DNA of 64,000 nt from Mesorhizobium sp. B2-8-5 (lineage in GTDB: Bacteria; Pseudomonadota; Alphaproteobacteria; Rhizobiales; Rhizobiaceae), in contig NZ_CP083951.1 in assembly GCF_006440675.2 (NCBI RefSeq), positions 3,691,501 through 3,755,500 of the forward strand. Reading direction: 5' to 3'. Both the position numbers and the translations under genes were made by a program. The first letter of the stretch is position 1. Each line of letters opens with the position of its first letter. Of this stretch, positions 27,318-36,011 are shown piece after piece. The notes beneath the pieces are model-generated. The model saw only the letters and a program-made list of their open reading frames with translations, was not told the DNA's origin and did not search any database.

Positions 27318-27365
27318 GGTACGCCCAAGGGGAATCGAACCCCTGTTACCGCCGTGAAAGAGCGG
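27318..27365 (-). tRNA. 3' half of tRNA-Glu(UUC): left attachment site (attL)
   Basis: On the minus strand this reads an anticodon stem-loop (CCGCT-CTTTCAC-GGCGG, anticodon TTC), a T arm (AGGGG-TTCGATT-CCCCT), the 3' acceptor strand TGGGCGT, discriminator A and an encoded CCA. No D arm or 5' acceptor strand follows upstream (27366-27400), so it is not a working tRNA. A 3'-tRNA fragment about 170 bp from a tyrosine integrase is the classic direct repeat left by island integration. The intact gene should lie, on the same strand, at the far right end of the island. Confidence 0.85.
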
Positions 27366-27535
27366 ACTTTTCGCCTTATGCGGATCGCTGATCGTCTACT
27401 CGTGTCTATCAGCGTATAGCGTAACTATTTGTATTCATTGGATAGTTAGAGTGGCATATCTAGGGTTGTCTTCTCGCGCCCGCGGGTGTATTTCGGGACC
27501 GATTTCGGGTCAACTCTCGAGGCGGGACAGGCCAC

Positions 27536-28894
27536 ATGGCGCGAACCAGGACAGAAGCGGCGATAACGACGCGCAATGCGCGCAAGCAGCTCAAGCCGCG
27601 AAAGAAGCCCTATTGTCGGTCACTCGGGCCAACCGTTGCTGTCGGCTACCAAAGAAAGCCGCGGGGAGGGGTTTGGCAGGCGATTGAATCGCTCGGTAAC
27701 AAACGTTACCGCGTTGAGCAGATTGGCATTGCGGATGATTTTTTGGACGCGGATGGCGTCAACATTTTTGACTATGAGCAGGCCAAGAGCGCTGCCCTGG
27801 CGAAGATCTCCTCGTGGCACGCAGGGGAGATAGCATCCGCGGAAGGCCCTGCGCCGACAGTGCGTTCGGCCGTGGAGAACTACATTGAACTGCAAGCGAC
27901 GCGGGAACGTGCGGTGGCGGGCAAAGGCAGGTTGCGGGGCGATGCACGGCTGAGGCTTTCCCGACACGTGTTGTCGGATCCGGTCTGTGATGTCGCGCTC
28001 CATGATTTGAAAGAGGCTCATTTTGACCAATGGAGGAGCCGTCGACCGCCCGATCTTTCAGTGTCGACTGTTCGCCGGGTGGTCAACGATCTCAAGGCCG
28101 CCCTCAACGCCGCGGCTGTCAAAAATCGTTCCCGCCTTCCGGCTGATGTGGCGGTCGTCATCAAGAATGGGTTGTCAGCTGGCGAGGCCGCGCCACCTAT
28201 TGCTCGCGACCAGGCCGCTCTGCCCGACGCAGATATCCGCCGCATAATCGAAGCGGCGAGGGTGGTCGATATCGACCAGGGCTGGGACGGCGACCTTTTG
28301 CGCATGGTGCTGGTGCTGTCCGCGACCGGAGCCCGCTTTTCGCAAGTCGCTCGGATGACTGTAGGCGATGTTCAGATACCACAAAGCCGATTGATGGTGC
28401 CGACGAGCCGTAAGGGCAGGGGTACAAAAAAGACGACGCACGTCGGTATAAGAGTTGGCACCGATGTCATCGATCAGTTGCGCTCGGCGATTGCAGGAAA
28501 GCAGCGTAGCGAAGGCTTGCTACAACGATGGCGCCATGTTCAAACAAAGGCCTCTGACATTCGGCCGCCCCAATGGGTTCGCGATGCTCGTGGTCCGTGG
28601 GTTGCAGCGAGCGAACTCGCCCGGCCTTGGCTCGACATCATCACCAGCGCCGGCCTCTCGCGCGAAGTCGTGCCTTACTCTTTGAGGCATTCCTCCATAG
28701 TTCGCCAGCTTCGAGCAGGTCTTCCTGTTCGGCTCGTGGCCGCCCTGCATGACACCAGCACTACGATGATTGAACGCCACTATGCGTCGGCTATTGTCGA
28801 CCTGCTCGACGAGCTATCTGCAAGCGCAATCGTTCCGCTGATGGCTGACCAACCGGGAACGGACGTGGTGCCGCTTCGCGCCGATCAGTTGTAA
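27536..28894 (+). CDS. Tyrosine recombinase (island integrase)
   Basis: A 452-residue site-specific recombinase. The catalytic residues can be placed: Arg267 in SATGARFSQ, a Lys near 293-299 in SRKGRGTKK, Arg384-His385 in YSLRHSSIVR, His405 in ALHDTST and the nucleophile Tyr416 in ERHYAS. The first position of box II is Tyr rather than His, as in many phage integrases. An N-terminal arm-binding and core-binding region (about residues 100-200) precedes the catalytic part. It reads inward from the half-tRNA attachment site and should insert and excise the island at tRNA-Glu. Confidence 0.92.
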   Translation: MARTRTEAAITTRNARKQLKPRKKPYCRSLGPTVAVGYQRKPRGGVWQAIESLGNKRYRVEQIGIADDFLDADGVNIFDYEQAKSAALAKISSWHAGEIASAEGPAPTVRSAVENYIELQATRERAVAGKGRLRGDARLRLSRHVLSDPVCDVALHDLKEAHFDQWRSRRPPDLSVSTVRRVVNDLKAALNAAAVKNRSRLPADVAVVIKNGLSAGEAAPPIARDQAALPDADIRRIIEAARVVDIDQGWDGDLLRMVLVLSATGARFSQVARMTVGDVQIPQSRLMVPTSRKGRGTKKTTHVGIRVGTDVIDQLRSAIAGKQRSEGLLQRWRHVQTKASDIRPPQWVRDARGPWVAASELARPWLDIITSAGLSREVVPYSLRHSSIVRQLRAGLPVRLVAALHDTSTTMIERHYASAIVDLLDELSASAIVPLMADQPGTDVVPLRADQL

Positions 28895-29154
28895 ACAGGA
28901 GATCAACCGCGCCGAACGACGTGAGGAAACCCGGCGGTGACCCCCTGTGAATATCGGGGAAATCTTTCCAAAACAAATGCCTGATCAATGTACGCAATTG
29001 AACGCGCATGAACGAGCCGAGGACTCGTGGAACCCGTAGTAGCTGGCTTTTCAGCCGGCCTGAGCATCGATTTATCCAGAATTTTGTCTTGTTTACACCC
29101 GTCTAGGCGTGGGCATAAGTGGCTGTTGGCTCAATTTTGATATGAGGCAACACC

Positions 29155-29415
29155 ATGTCGTTCCAGCATCTCACGAACAACGATTCAACCAGCCTAGCAC
29201 CAACCCGCCCCCAACTCGCGACCGACGTCAAGGGCGCGGTGATCTACACTGGGCTGTGCCGTGCGCAGCTCTACAAGGACATGCGCGCCGGCCTGCTCGT
29301 TGTTCGCAAAAAGGGCTCCCGCACGATCCTGCTGTACGAGGAGTTGGATCGCTACCTCAAAGCCATGCCCGAGGCGAAGTTCAAGCCCCTAGGCAATAAC
29401 GCCTTGAACTCGTAG
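29155..29415 (+). CDS. Excisionase/AlpA-like helix-turn-helix protein
   Basis: An 86-residue protein with a winged HTH of the MerR/excisionase kind: IYTGLCRAQLYKDMRAGLL forms the helix-turn-helix and VVRKKGSRTILLYEELDRYL the wing. Such proteins bend attachment-site DNA for excision or switch island genes on. The N-terminal 20 residues are low complexity. It is 260 bp after the integrase gene; the gap between them shows no gene. Confidence 0.7.
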   Translation: MSFQHLTNNDSTSLAPTRPQLATDVKGAVIYTGLCRAQLYKDMRAGLLVVRKKGSRTILLYEELDRYLKAMPEAKFKPLGNNALNS

Positions 29416-29486
29416 TTCCTCACCTCCCAACAAACAATCTTGACCAAGATCGTGCTGCAGAGCCCGATCTGCGGAAGGACTTTGCC

Positions 29487-30042
29487 ATGGGACGCCGCTC
29501 CGACTTCCCCCGCATCGCCAAAGATCTCTATAGCACGCCCGCAATGGCGCTTCCGCCCCTGCTGTTCCATCTTCCTCGCTCTATTCGCTACCTTGAGCCA
29601 ACGGCCGGCAAACGGTGCTCTGATCCGCGGCTTGACCGAGCATGGCCATATCTGCGAACTGGCAATTGACCTAGATCCCGGTGATCCGCAGATCGTCCGC
29701 CGTGACGCGCTGTCTCTGACGTCAGCCGATATCGTCGGCATAGACATGATCATCGGCAACTTGCCTTGGTCATGGTCTTCATTTGAACCGCTTCTAAAGC
29801 ACCTGCTGACGCTCGGCCTCCTAATCTGGGTTCTGCGCGACACGCCATGGCTATTCAACCTGCGCTCGTCTGCACTGGTTGACCGCTGCGCGCTTGTGCA
29901 GCCGACACGCCGGCTGCGCTGGATACCAAACACGGAAAACACAGCAAAGGACGACTCCGCCTGGCACTTTTTCCCGCCCGGGCACTATGGCGGGCCGCGT
30001 ATCAATCTGCGCGTCGACGCGCGTCTCCTCTCGCGGAACTGA
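29487..30042 (+). pseudogene. Frameshifted DNA adenine methyltransferase-like gene
   Basis: The ATG at 29487 (MGRRSDFPRIAKDLYSTP, with AAGGA before it) opens a frame that reads to the methyltransferase motif I region YLEPTAG. There the frame breaks. Removing one A from the AAA at 29610-29612 restores EPTAGNGALIRGL and continues without a stop to 30042, including the catalytic-loop-like GNLPWS (variant of NPPW) and RWIPNTENTAKDDSAWH. The restored product is about 184 residues. Small methyltransferases beginning MGRRSDF are familiar from rhizobial islands. Either the gene is inactive or the extra A is a sequencing error. Confidence 0.7.
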
Positions 30043-30044
30043 CG

Positions 30045-30257
30045 GTGAGCAAAGTGAGGGACAGCGGGTCGCAGAACCCTGAGGTGGCACCGACCCGACA
30101 GCCGCCTGCTCAGATTGAAGAGGCTGTGCGCTGGCTGGCAGCGACCACCGAACTGCCACGTCCTCTGGTTCCGTATCTGCGCACGACGTTCTACCTCAGC
30201 GCTGTTGAAGCCATCCAGGCCATTCGACTGGCGAATGCTCTCCGGCGGCTGCCATGA
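30045..30257 (+). CDS. Small island protein of unknown function
   Basis: A 70-residue protein from a GTG at 30045, one codon after the previous frame ends. The C-terminal half is helical (EEAVRWLAATTELPRPLVPY, then YLSAVEAIQAIRLANALRRL). The stop overlaps the next start as ATGA, so it is coupled to the HTH protein that follows. Similar short genes precede replication-type HTH genes in rhizobial islands, from memory; function unknown. Confidence 0.55.
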   Translation: MSKVRDSGSQNPEVAPTRQPPAQIEEAVRWLAATTELPRPLVPYLRTTFYLSAVEAIQAIRLANALRRLP

Positions 30258-31084
30258 GCTTCAACGACATCAACTTCGTCCACGAGCTCTCGATCCCAAA
30301 GCAGGAGCCAGAGGAGCCAGCAGATATCGAGCGGGCTAAGCACGTCCTGCTCTATATCGCGACCCGCGTCGGTAATGGAGTGGGGTGCTGGGCTTCACAA
30401 GAAACGATGGCAGAGGAAATGGCGATGCCGCTTCGGGCGGTCGAGCGAGCGATCCAACTGCTCAAGCGGTTGAAACTGATCAAAACCACTCGGCGTTCGC
30501 GAAAAACCAGCATCATAAAAGTGAATACAAGCTGGGTGCCGCCATATAATGCCCCGCCAGTAGGTGACGGATCATTGGCGGCGCCCATTCCGTCATCTGT
30601 TGGCGGATCAGAATTGTCGGCCGATCCGCCAACAGGCGCTGCCCGAACCGCCAGCCAGGCGGCGGACAAACATAACGAACACGCCGGGCGCTCGCGCCGG
30701 ACTGGCGTGGAGGCTGTTGAGCAAGGGTTTGGTTCAAAGCTAGATAAGCCGGCATCTGTGTCCTTTGAAGAGGAACCGATTTCCGATCCTCAGCCGGCCA
30801 CACTGATCGGTGCTTCCTTCATCGAAATCCCGATGCTCGGGCCTTCCTTCGAACAGAAAGCCAAAGGCGCTGAACTGGCGACACCAGGCTCGGGCAGCCA
30901 CCTAGACGGTGGCTCGCCCGGCGCGCCTTCGCTAGTAGCGCGCCAACCGTCATCGCCAGCACAACGGGCCCGCGACAGCAAGCAACACGCGCCGCCCATC
31001 GCCCCGATTGGTCGAAAGCCCGTCCTGCCGCAAATCGAAGACCAAGAACTCTACAACCGCCTCACCAAGCGGTCACCCCGGTAA
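30254..31084 (+). CDS. Replication-type helix-turn-helix protein
   Basis: A 276-residue protein. Residues about 30-95 form a winged HTH of the HTH_36 kind: CWASQETMAEEMAMPLRAVE and RAIQLLKRLKLIKTTRRSRK. The remainder is low-complexity, Pro/Ser/Ala-rich linker, ending in a short basic helix. Such proteins occur in phages and islands as replication initiators or replisome organisers and as regulators; which applies here cannot be told. Overlaps the preceding small gene by 4 bp. Confidence 0.6.
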   Translation: MSFNDINFVHELSIPKQEPEEPADIERAKHVLLYIATRVGNGVGCWASQETMAEEMAMPLRAVERAIQLLKRLKLIKTTRRSRKTSIIKVNTSWVPPYNAPPVGDGSLAAPIPSSVGGSELSADPPTGAARTASQAADKHNEHAGRSRRTGVEAVEQGFGSKLDKPASVSFEEEPISDPQPATLIGASFIEIPMLGPSFEQKAKGAELATPGSGSHLDGGSPGAPSLVARQPSSPAQRARDSKQHAPPIAPIGRKPVLPQIEDQELYNRLTKRSPR

Positions 31085-31128
31085 TCCCAACCGACGTCCG
31101 GCGAATCCGGCAAACTATGGAGATAGTT

Positions 31129-31725
31129 ATGAAGTGCACCACCCCCCGGATGAAGATAGCAGGTGCTCAGAGGCGGAAAGGTCCTGAGCGGGCGGCAAGA
31201 GTGTCCGCAGAGATCAACCTGTTCAAACTCAGGACCATCATCCCGGATTTCGCGGGCTGCAAGGACGTCTCAATGCGTTGGGTCGTCTGGGGGCGTAAGC
31301 GACCACCTGCGCCGTATCCCGACCTGATTGCAAACTACCGGCCAGACGATGTGTACGCACAGTGTTGGATCGATGAATTGTTCACGACGGACGAGGCCAA
31401 GAAATTGATCAGCTATCTGGAAACTCACCATCCCCAACGCAAGAACAGCATCGAAAAGGTCAATCTCCCGGCATCTGGGGATTTGTTCCCGATCCTTGCC
31501 CTCTCCGTTGGTGGTCCCACGGGCCATTATGAACTGGCGTGCGAGGAAACTTACGACCTACCGTTCTGGGTGTTGGGCGCGTACGATCTCGAAGAGCATG
31601 AACCATTGCTAAATCGCGAATCTGATTTGATACGGCGGAAAGCCTTTGCGCGGAGCACGTTCTACGTCATCAACGGCAAAGTCTTGTGCGCTGCTGATCT
31701 CGAAGAAATCGACCGGCTCCATTGA
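31129..31725 (+). CDS. Hypothetical island protein
   Basis: A 198-residue soluble protein. The ATG at 31129 has GGAGATAGT in front; an ATG at 31117 is less likely. The N-terminus is basic (KCTTPRMKIAGAQRRKG), the rest mixed with a plausible globular fold including YPDLIANYRPDDVYAQCWID. No family recognised. An inverted repeat sits over its stop codon. Confidence 0.5.
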   Translation: MKCTTPRMKIAGAQRRKGPERAARVSAEINLFKLRTIIPDFAGCKDVSMRWVVWGRKRPPAPYPDLIANYRPDDVYAQCWIDELFTTDEAKKLISYLETHHPQRKNSIEKVNLPASGDLFPILALSVGGPTGHYELACEETYDLPFWVLGAYDLEEHEPLLNRESDLIRRKAFARSTFYVINGKVLCAADLEEIDRLH

Positions 31726-31742
31726 CACGCCACACTGTCAAT
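31721..31742. promoter_or_regulatory. Inverted repeat upstream of the terminase-like gene
   Basis: Arms ATTGACA and TGTCAAT are exact complements separated by 8 bp; the left arm includes the stop codon of the previous gene. It lies about 30 bp before the ATG at 31774. It could be an operator for a dimeric repressor or a weak terminator stem; no U-run follows. Confidence 0.3.
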
Positions 31743-31773
31743 GGGCTGAAGGTCAAGGTATTATGATACCGCC

Positions 31774-32214
31774 ATGAGCGCTGATAAGCTGAATACGCGA
31801 CAGGAACGTTTCTGCCTCTGGTTGGCCGAGGGCCTTCCACAATCTCGGGCGTACGTCGAGGCTGGATATTCAGCGCGTGGTAATGCCGCTGAAGTCAGCG
31901 CTTCCCAGCTTCTAAGAAATCCTAAGGTCGCCGCCCGGCTTGCCGAGCTGCAGGCTGGGGCTGCAAGGCGTTCGGAGATCACGGTCGATGAGTTGGTCGC
32001 CGAGCTTGAAAGCATGCGCAAACTCGCTATGGCATGCAAGAACCCGGCCGCAGGCGTAGCTGCGGTTATGGGCAAGGCCAAACTGCTCGGTCTGATCGTC
32101 GACAAAGCCGAAGTCGCCACAACAATTCGCAAGCCACTCCGCGAGCCCAGCGATACTGAGCAGATGAGCCTTGAAGAGTGGCAAGCCAAATTCGCGCCAG
32201 GAGGGCTGCAATAG
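31774..32214 (+). CDS. Phage terminase small subunit-like protein
   Basis: A 146-residue protein. The N-terminal part, LNTRQERFCLWLAEGLPQSR followed by AYVEAGYSARG and ASQLLRNPKVAARLAELQ, is the helix-turn-helix pattern of the Terminase_2 small subunits that recognise phage packaging sites. No large subunit or capsid genes follow, so it is a phage remnant or was recruited for another role, for example DNA recognition within the island. Confidence 0.65.
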   Translation: MSADKLNTRQERFCLWLAEGLPQSRAYVEAGYSARGNAAEVSASQLLRNPKVAARLAELQAGAARRSEITVDELVAELESMRKLAMACKNPAAGVAAVMGKAKLLGLIVDKAEVATTIRKPLREPSDTEQMSLEEWQAKFAPGGLQ

Positions 32215-32337
32215 GCCTGTTCTCGCCATGGCGACCGGGCCCCCCCATTTGACCCCTTCTTCCAAATCCCATGTTGACTTTCCGGCTTGGAATTATCAAA
32301 TGCTGAAGCAAATGATATCGAAGCGTGGCTCGAAGTC

Positions 32338-33156
32338 ATGAACAGCAAAGCTTTAAAGAAGGTAGTGGCCTATCTTCGCACCTCGTCAGCGGCCAATGTC
32401 GGTTCTGACAAGGATAGCGAGAGGCGGCAGCGCGAGGCAGTCGATCTATACGCCCGATCCGCTGGCCTGGAAATTGTCGAAACATACTATGATGCGGCCG
32501 TCAGCGGCGCAGACGCGGTGACCGCCCGACCTGGCTTCTCGGCGATGTTGGAGCGCCTGCTCTCGAACGGTGTGCGTGTCATCTTAGTCGAGACAGCTTC
32601 ACGGTTCGCACGAGACCTCATCGTTCAGGAGACGGGATACGAGATGCTCAAGGCGCGCGGCATCGATTTGATTGCCGTCGACAGCCCTGAGAGCTTCGTG
32701 GCCGACACGCCGACGGCAAACTTGATCAGGCAGGTTCTGGGTGCGGTTGCCGAATTTGAGAAGGCGATGCTCGTGGAAAAGCTGCGAGGGGCCCGCGAGC
32801 GCAAGCGGATGGCGACCGGTAGGAAGGTTGGCGGCCGCAAAAACTATGCAGAAATTGACGGCGGACCGAAAATGATCGCGCTCGCAAAAAAGCTGCATCG
32901 TTACTCGGTCCATGGCAAGCGGCGGACCCTCGCTGAAATCGCGGAAGCCCTGGAATACGAAGGTTTCGTGTCGACCGCCGGAACGCGGTACACTCCGACC
33001 GCAGTATCAAGAATGCTTGCCTCCAAGAGCAACAAGCTAACGACTCGACATGAAGCTGATCCCGAGCCGTCGCCAACGCTGGCCCCGGATACGTGTGCCC
33101 GACCAGATGCGCCCGACGTGCCCACCATGCGAACTCCGCTTGGTTCGCGATGGTAG
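32338..33156 (+). CDS. Serine recombinase (resolvase/invertase family)
   Basis: A 272-residue recombinase. The N-terminal catalytic domain begins KKVVAYLRTSSAANVG, with the nucleophilic serine in RTSS, then DSERRQREAVD, and the LVETASRFARD block carrying the active-site arginines. ILR-like AEFEKAMLVEKLRGARERKR leads into a C-terminal HTH (RRTLAEIAEALEYEGF). The ATG at 32338 fits the family start; the longer frame to 32287 does not. It may resolve or rearrange parts of the island. Confidence 0.85.
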   Translation: MNSKALKKVVAYLRTSSAANVGSDKDSERRQREAVDLYARSAGLEIVETYYDAAVSGADAVTARPGFSAMLERLLSNGVRVILVETASRFARDLIVQETGYEMLKARGIDLIAVDSPESFVADTPTANLIRQVLGAVAEFEKAMLVEKLRGARERKRMATGRKVGGRKNYAEIDGGPKMIALAKKLHRYSVHGKRRTLAEIAEALEYEGFVSTAGTRYTPTAVSRMLASKSNKLTTRHEADPEPSPTLAPDTCARPDAPDVPTMRTPLGSRW

Positions 33157-33536
33157 CGAGGGCGACTATGGCGGAAATAGTCTTTCAGCGCGTTGGCGAT
33201 TATCTCTTGGCGTTCAACCAGGAGGCGATAATCGTGGCCGACATCCTCCGCTTAGTGTTAACGCGGGCACCAGAAGATGACGCCGATATGGTCGGCATAC
33301 CCATCCACGCACAAACGGAGAGCTTTGCGGCTCTTCATCCTGCCGGGCATAAGCCACACCTGATCGCGAAGCCCGAGGCGCTCGACGAGGTCTGGCAACG
33401 CACCCATGCAGACTTTAAGGGCATGGTCGAAGGCAAACGCACCGTAATGGTGTTTCGCCGTGATGGCCCGACGCTCGTTGCGCTCGCCCATCTCACGCCG
33501 GCTGAGACGGCTCGGCTCTATCCGAGGAACGTGTAG
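33150..33536 (+). CDS. Hypothetical protein
   Basis: About 128 residues; starts at ATG 33150 (overlapping the recombinase end) or 33168 (MAEIVFQRVGDYLLAFNQEA) are both possible. It is soluble, mixed alpha/beta by eye, with no recognised motif. The overlap suggests co-expression with the serine recombinase. A perfect 14-bp palindrome (33547-33560) follows the stop. Confidence 0.5.
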   Translation: MVARATMAEIVFQRVGDYLLAFNQEAIIVADILRLVLTRAPEDDADMVGIPIHAQTESFAALHPAGHKPHLIAKPEALDEVWQRTHADFKGMVEGKRTVMVFRRDGPTLVALAHLTPAETARLYPRNV

Positions 33537-33546
33537 CGCGCCGGTA

Positions 33547-33560
33547 CCCGGCATGCCGGG
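33547..33560. terminator. Possible terminator palindrome
   Basis: The 14 bases CCCGGCATGCCGGG are self-complementary and lie 11 bp after the preceding stop codon, followed by GGTTTGCC. The stem is short and the T-run poor, so termination is only a suggestion. Confidence 0.25.
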
Positions 33561-33671
33561 GGTTTGCCGACGACAGGGGGCGGGATCGATTGTGGGGCCC
33601 CTATGAGACGCGCCTTACCGAGCGTCGGGCGACGGAGATCAAAGGACCAATCCTGAAAGCCGCCATTAGGT

Positions 33672-36011
33672 TCATTGTGCCACGATGCCTATTTGGCACC
33701 CCAGTCGAGTCCCCACGGTGCGATCCAGCGCCTGTCTCAATTCGACCATGGTGTTGCTCATCAGTTCTGAAGACGTCAGCCCTAGTATCTTGAGCACCTC
33801 TGCCCGAAGCTTCTGAACGTATATGAGGAACTGACGGTTCCTGGGCGAAGCCGCAACCGACGCATCGATTGCATCCAAGCTCCACAGCACCGTGGTCCAA
33901 CTCTCAAGGAAGTCGATCGGCATCTCCGTGTATTTGCGTGAAATCATGAGGCGAGTGACAGGCGGCCCCTTTCCGCAGAAGAACGCGGCGATTACACGCA
34001 AGGCCATCCTCGGCCAACCCGTCTCTTCGACAGTTGCCTCGAGGCCCATCGGCAATTTTGCATGTCGCGCCTTTTGCAGCAGCAGCATCAGCCAGAACCT
34101 CAGTCGGAGCACGTCGCTGGAGCCGAGCGGTCCCTTGTTGGACCTGATATTGGAAGCGTACGCCTGCACCATCCTCTCGAACATCCTGGCGTCGACCGCT
34201 GCACCCACCTCGTCGTCGGGAGCATCCGCAGCCTTGACTTCAGCCTTTCGAGTCGTCGCGTCGAGTTCCCGATCCTCATCCTCATCGCCGAGTTCCATCC
34301 ATCCGTGATCGCCGGACGGATCGTCGACTTTCGCGCCCTCGGCCGCTCGACCGACGAGCACGTTTAAGAAGCCACGAATACTGTCCGAGTGCATGCCCAC
34401 TAGGGTGCTGTCGCGTTGGCCGTCACCCCGGTTGTCTGGTGACCGGGTCTCCATAAACTCTTCGTAGGTGAGATGAGCGAATTGCTGCTCCGGAGCTACG
34501 CTGGTCGGTCGGGGGCGAGATGCGGTCACATGGACGTGTTTGCGGTCAGTGAGGTCGGCGCGCGCCAACTCGTCGAACGCCTGGTGCATCCGGAGGTCGA
34601 AGTCCTCGCCGCGGTCGAATATCGCGACGGCCTTTGCAACGGCGCCGCTGGCGGCCTCACGCCTGCGTCTGCGAAGCATGGAACGATGGGTCACGTGGGC
34701 CGGATTAGAGACGAACCCTTCCGCTGTGACGACAACGAAGCTGATCCGTTCCGGGTTTTCTATTGTGGCCCGGAAGGAGCGCGGCGCTTCGCCGTCGATG
34801 GGGTCGAAGGGTATCGCCCCGATCTCCACCGCGTTCGTATCGAGAAGGCGCAGCGAGCCAGACCCGCCGATGCCGGCCAGATGCGACCAAACAAGTCTGT
34901 CCCCCTCGAGTTCGAACGAACCGGGTCTCAAAGATGCGATTTTCTCGAGTGGAATGGGCGGAGCGGCCTCGCCCTGTTTTATGTCTTCCGCATCGAGTGG
35001 ATCGTCCTCCAAGCAGGCGTCCAGACCGAGAGCTTCGACCGCCTTGTTGCGTGGAAGCCTCCTATAGATGCAGGCTTCGGCGTTTGTGCCGACGGCCCGG
35101 CCGCGCCCCAATGCCGCTTCTGTGCAATTGGCACTGCCGACAAGTACGTGATCGTGCGTGGCGGTCGTAGCGATTGCGACCTTGGCATGAGCAAACCGTC
35201 CGTGCAGTTCCCTCGGCAACTCCCGGAATTGGAGGTCGGATGGCGCGGAGGCGTCGATCGGGAACTCATGCTGACTTAAGTCGAGAAGGATCGAAGTGGT
35301 CTCAGCTTCGAGCGACCTCATAAGCGCGCCTAAGGCGGAAAGGCCATTGTCCCAGTACGGGCTGGCAACGACGAGCCGTTCGACCGCTTCATTCCCTACC
35401 AGGTCGGCGAAGCGTCTCCCGATGCCTTCGTTGCCATCATTCGAGAGGAAAGCGATGACCGATCCGTCCTCCAACTGCTGGATGGGATCGGGCTCCGGGC
35501 CGAGGAGCCACGGCGCACGGTCGAATGCCCAATCGATAGCGTCGCGCGCTGCCCCGACGTCGCTTGGAACAAGGCTCTGAAGATAGCGCCATGCCGAGCG
35601 TACAATCTCCCGCTCTGGACCGGCCTCGTCTTGGCATTCGAGCTCGATTATGGCCTCCACGTTGCCCGCCAAGCCTGCAGCGGTGATGTTCGCCGATCCA
35701 ACGAAGAGCCGGCCAGCCCGCCGCCCAATCTGCAGCACGATCTTCGGATGGAAGACTCCCGCCGTGACCGGAGGAGAGAACAGTTCGTAGTCGCGCCCCA
35801 ACTGGACCGGCAACTGGGAGCCGTCGGACAGCGACATCGACACCATCCGCTCGTCCGCGATGACGAGGAGGTTGGTAGCGCCGCTGGTCATTAGCTGCGG
35901 AAGCATGATCTGCTCGTAGGCGGCGAACTCGATCGAGAAAGTGATCGATATCACGGTGTGGAACGGTCGCGAACCGGTGCCCCGCCGTCCCATGCGATCC
36001 GGGTACTTCAC
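33672..36011 (-). CDS. Phospholipase D-like protein with two atypical HKD motifs
   Basis: A 779-residue protein. The N-terminal third holds two PLD-type half-sites: FHPKIVLQIG with GSAN at about 105-108, and HAKVAIA with GSAN at about 292-295. Both have the H-x-K and GS-x-N elements but lack the Asp of the classical HKD motif, as in some restriction-type nucleases of the PLD superfamily. The long C-terminal part (about residues 440-779) has no recognised domain; it is highly charged around 560-610 and helical towards the end. The GTG start overlaps the stop of the upstream gene by 4 bp (GTGA), so both proteins are made together. Candidate nuclease of an uncharacterised defence module next to dpd. 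Confidence 0.7.
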   Translation of the reverse strand: MKYPDRMGRRGTGSRPFHTVISITFSIEFAAYEQIMLPQLMTSGATNLLVIADERMVSMSLSDGSQLPVQLGRDYELFSPPVTAGVFHPKIVLQIGRRAGRLFVGSANITAAGLAGNVEAIIELECQDEAGPEREIVRSAWRYLQSLVPSDVGAARDAIDWAFDRAPWLLGPEPDPIQQLEDGSVIAFLSNDGNEGIGRRFADLVGNEAVERLVVASPYWDNGLSALGALMRSLEAETTSILLDLSQHEFPIDASAPSDLQFRELPRELHGRFAHAKVAIATTATHDHVLVGSANCTEAALGRGRAVGTNAEACIYRRLPRNKAVEALGLDACLEDDPLDAEDIKQGEAAPPIPLEKIASLRPGSFELEGDRLVWSHLAGIGGSGSLRLLDTNAVEIGAIPFDPIDGEAPRSFRATIENPERISFVVVTAEGFVSNPAHVTHRSMLRRRRREAASGAVAKAVAIFDRGEDFDLRMHQAFDELARADLTDRKHVHVTASRPRPTSVAPEQQFAHLTYEEFMETRSPDNRGDGQRDSTLVGMHSDSIRGFLNVLVGRAAEGAKVDDPSGDHGWMELGDEDEDRELDATTRKAEVKAADAPDDEVGAAVDARMFERMVQAYASNIRSNKGPLGSSDVLRLRFWLMLLLQKARHAKLPMGLEATVEETGWPRMALRVIAAFFCGKGPPVTRLMISRKYTEMPIDFLESWTTVLWSLDAIDASVAASPRNRQFLIYVQKLRAEVLKILGLTSSELMSNTMVELRQALDRTVGTRLGCQIGIVAQ

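Noticed and set aside
29440..30042. Intact 200-residue gene from 29440
   Set aside because: The first 57 codons do not look like protein. The natural start is at 29487 in another frame, and the reading joins after removing one A, so the stretch is better read as a frameshifted methyltransferase-like gene.
31722..31764. Sigma-70 promoter from TTGACA at 31722 to TATTAT at 31759
   Set aside because: The spacing of about 31 bp is far too long. TTGACA belongs to an inverted repeat.
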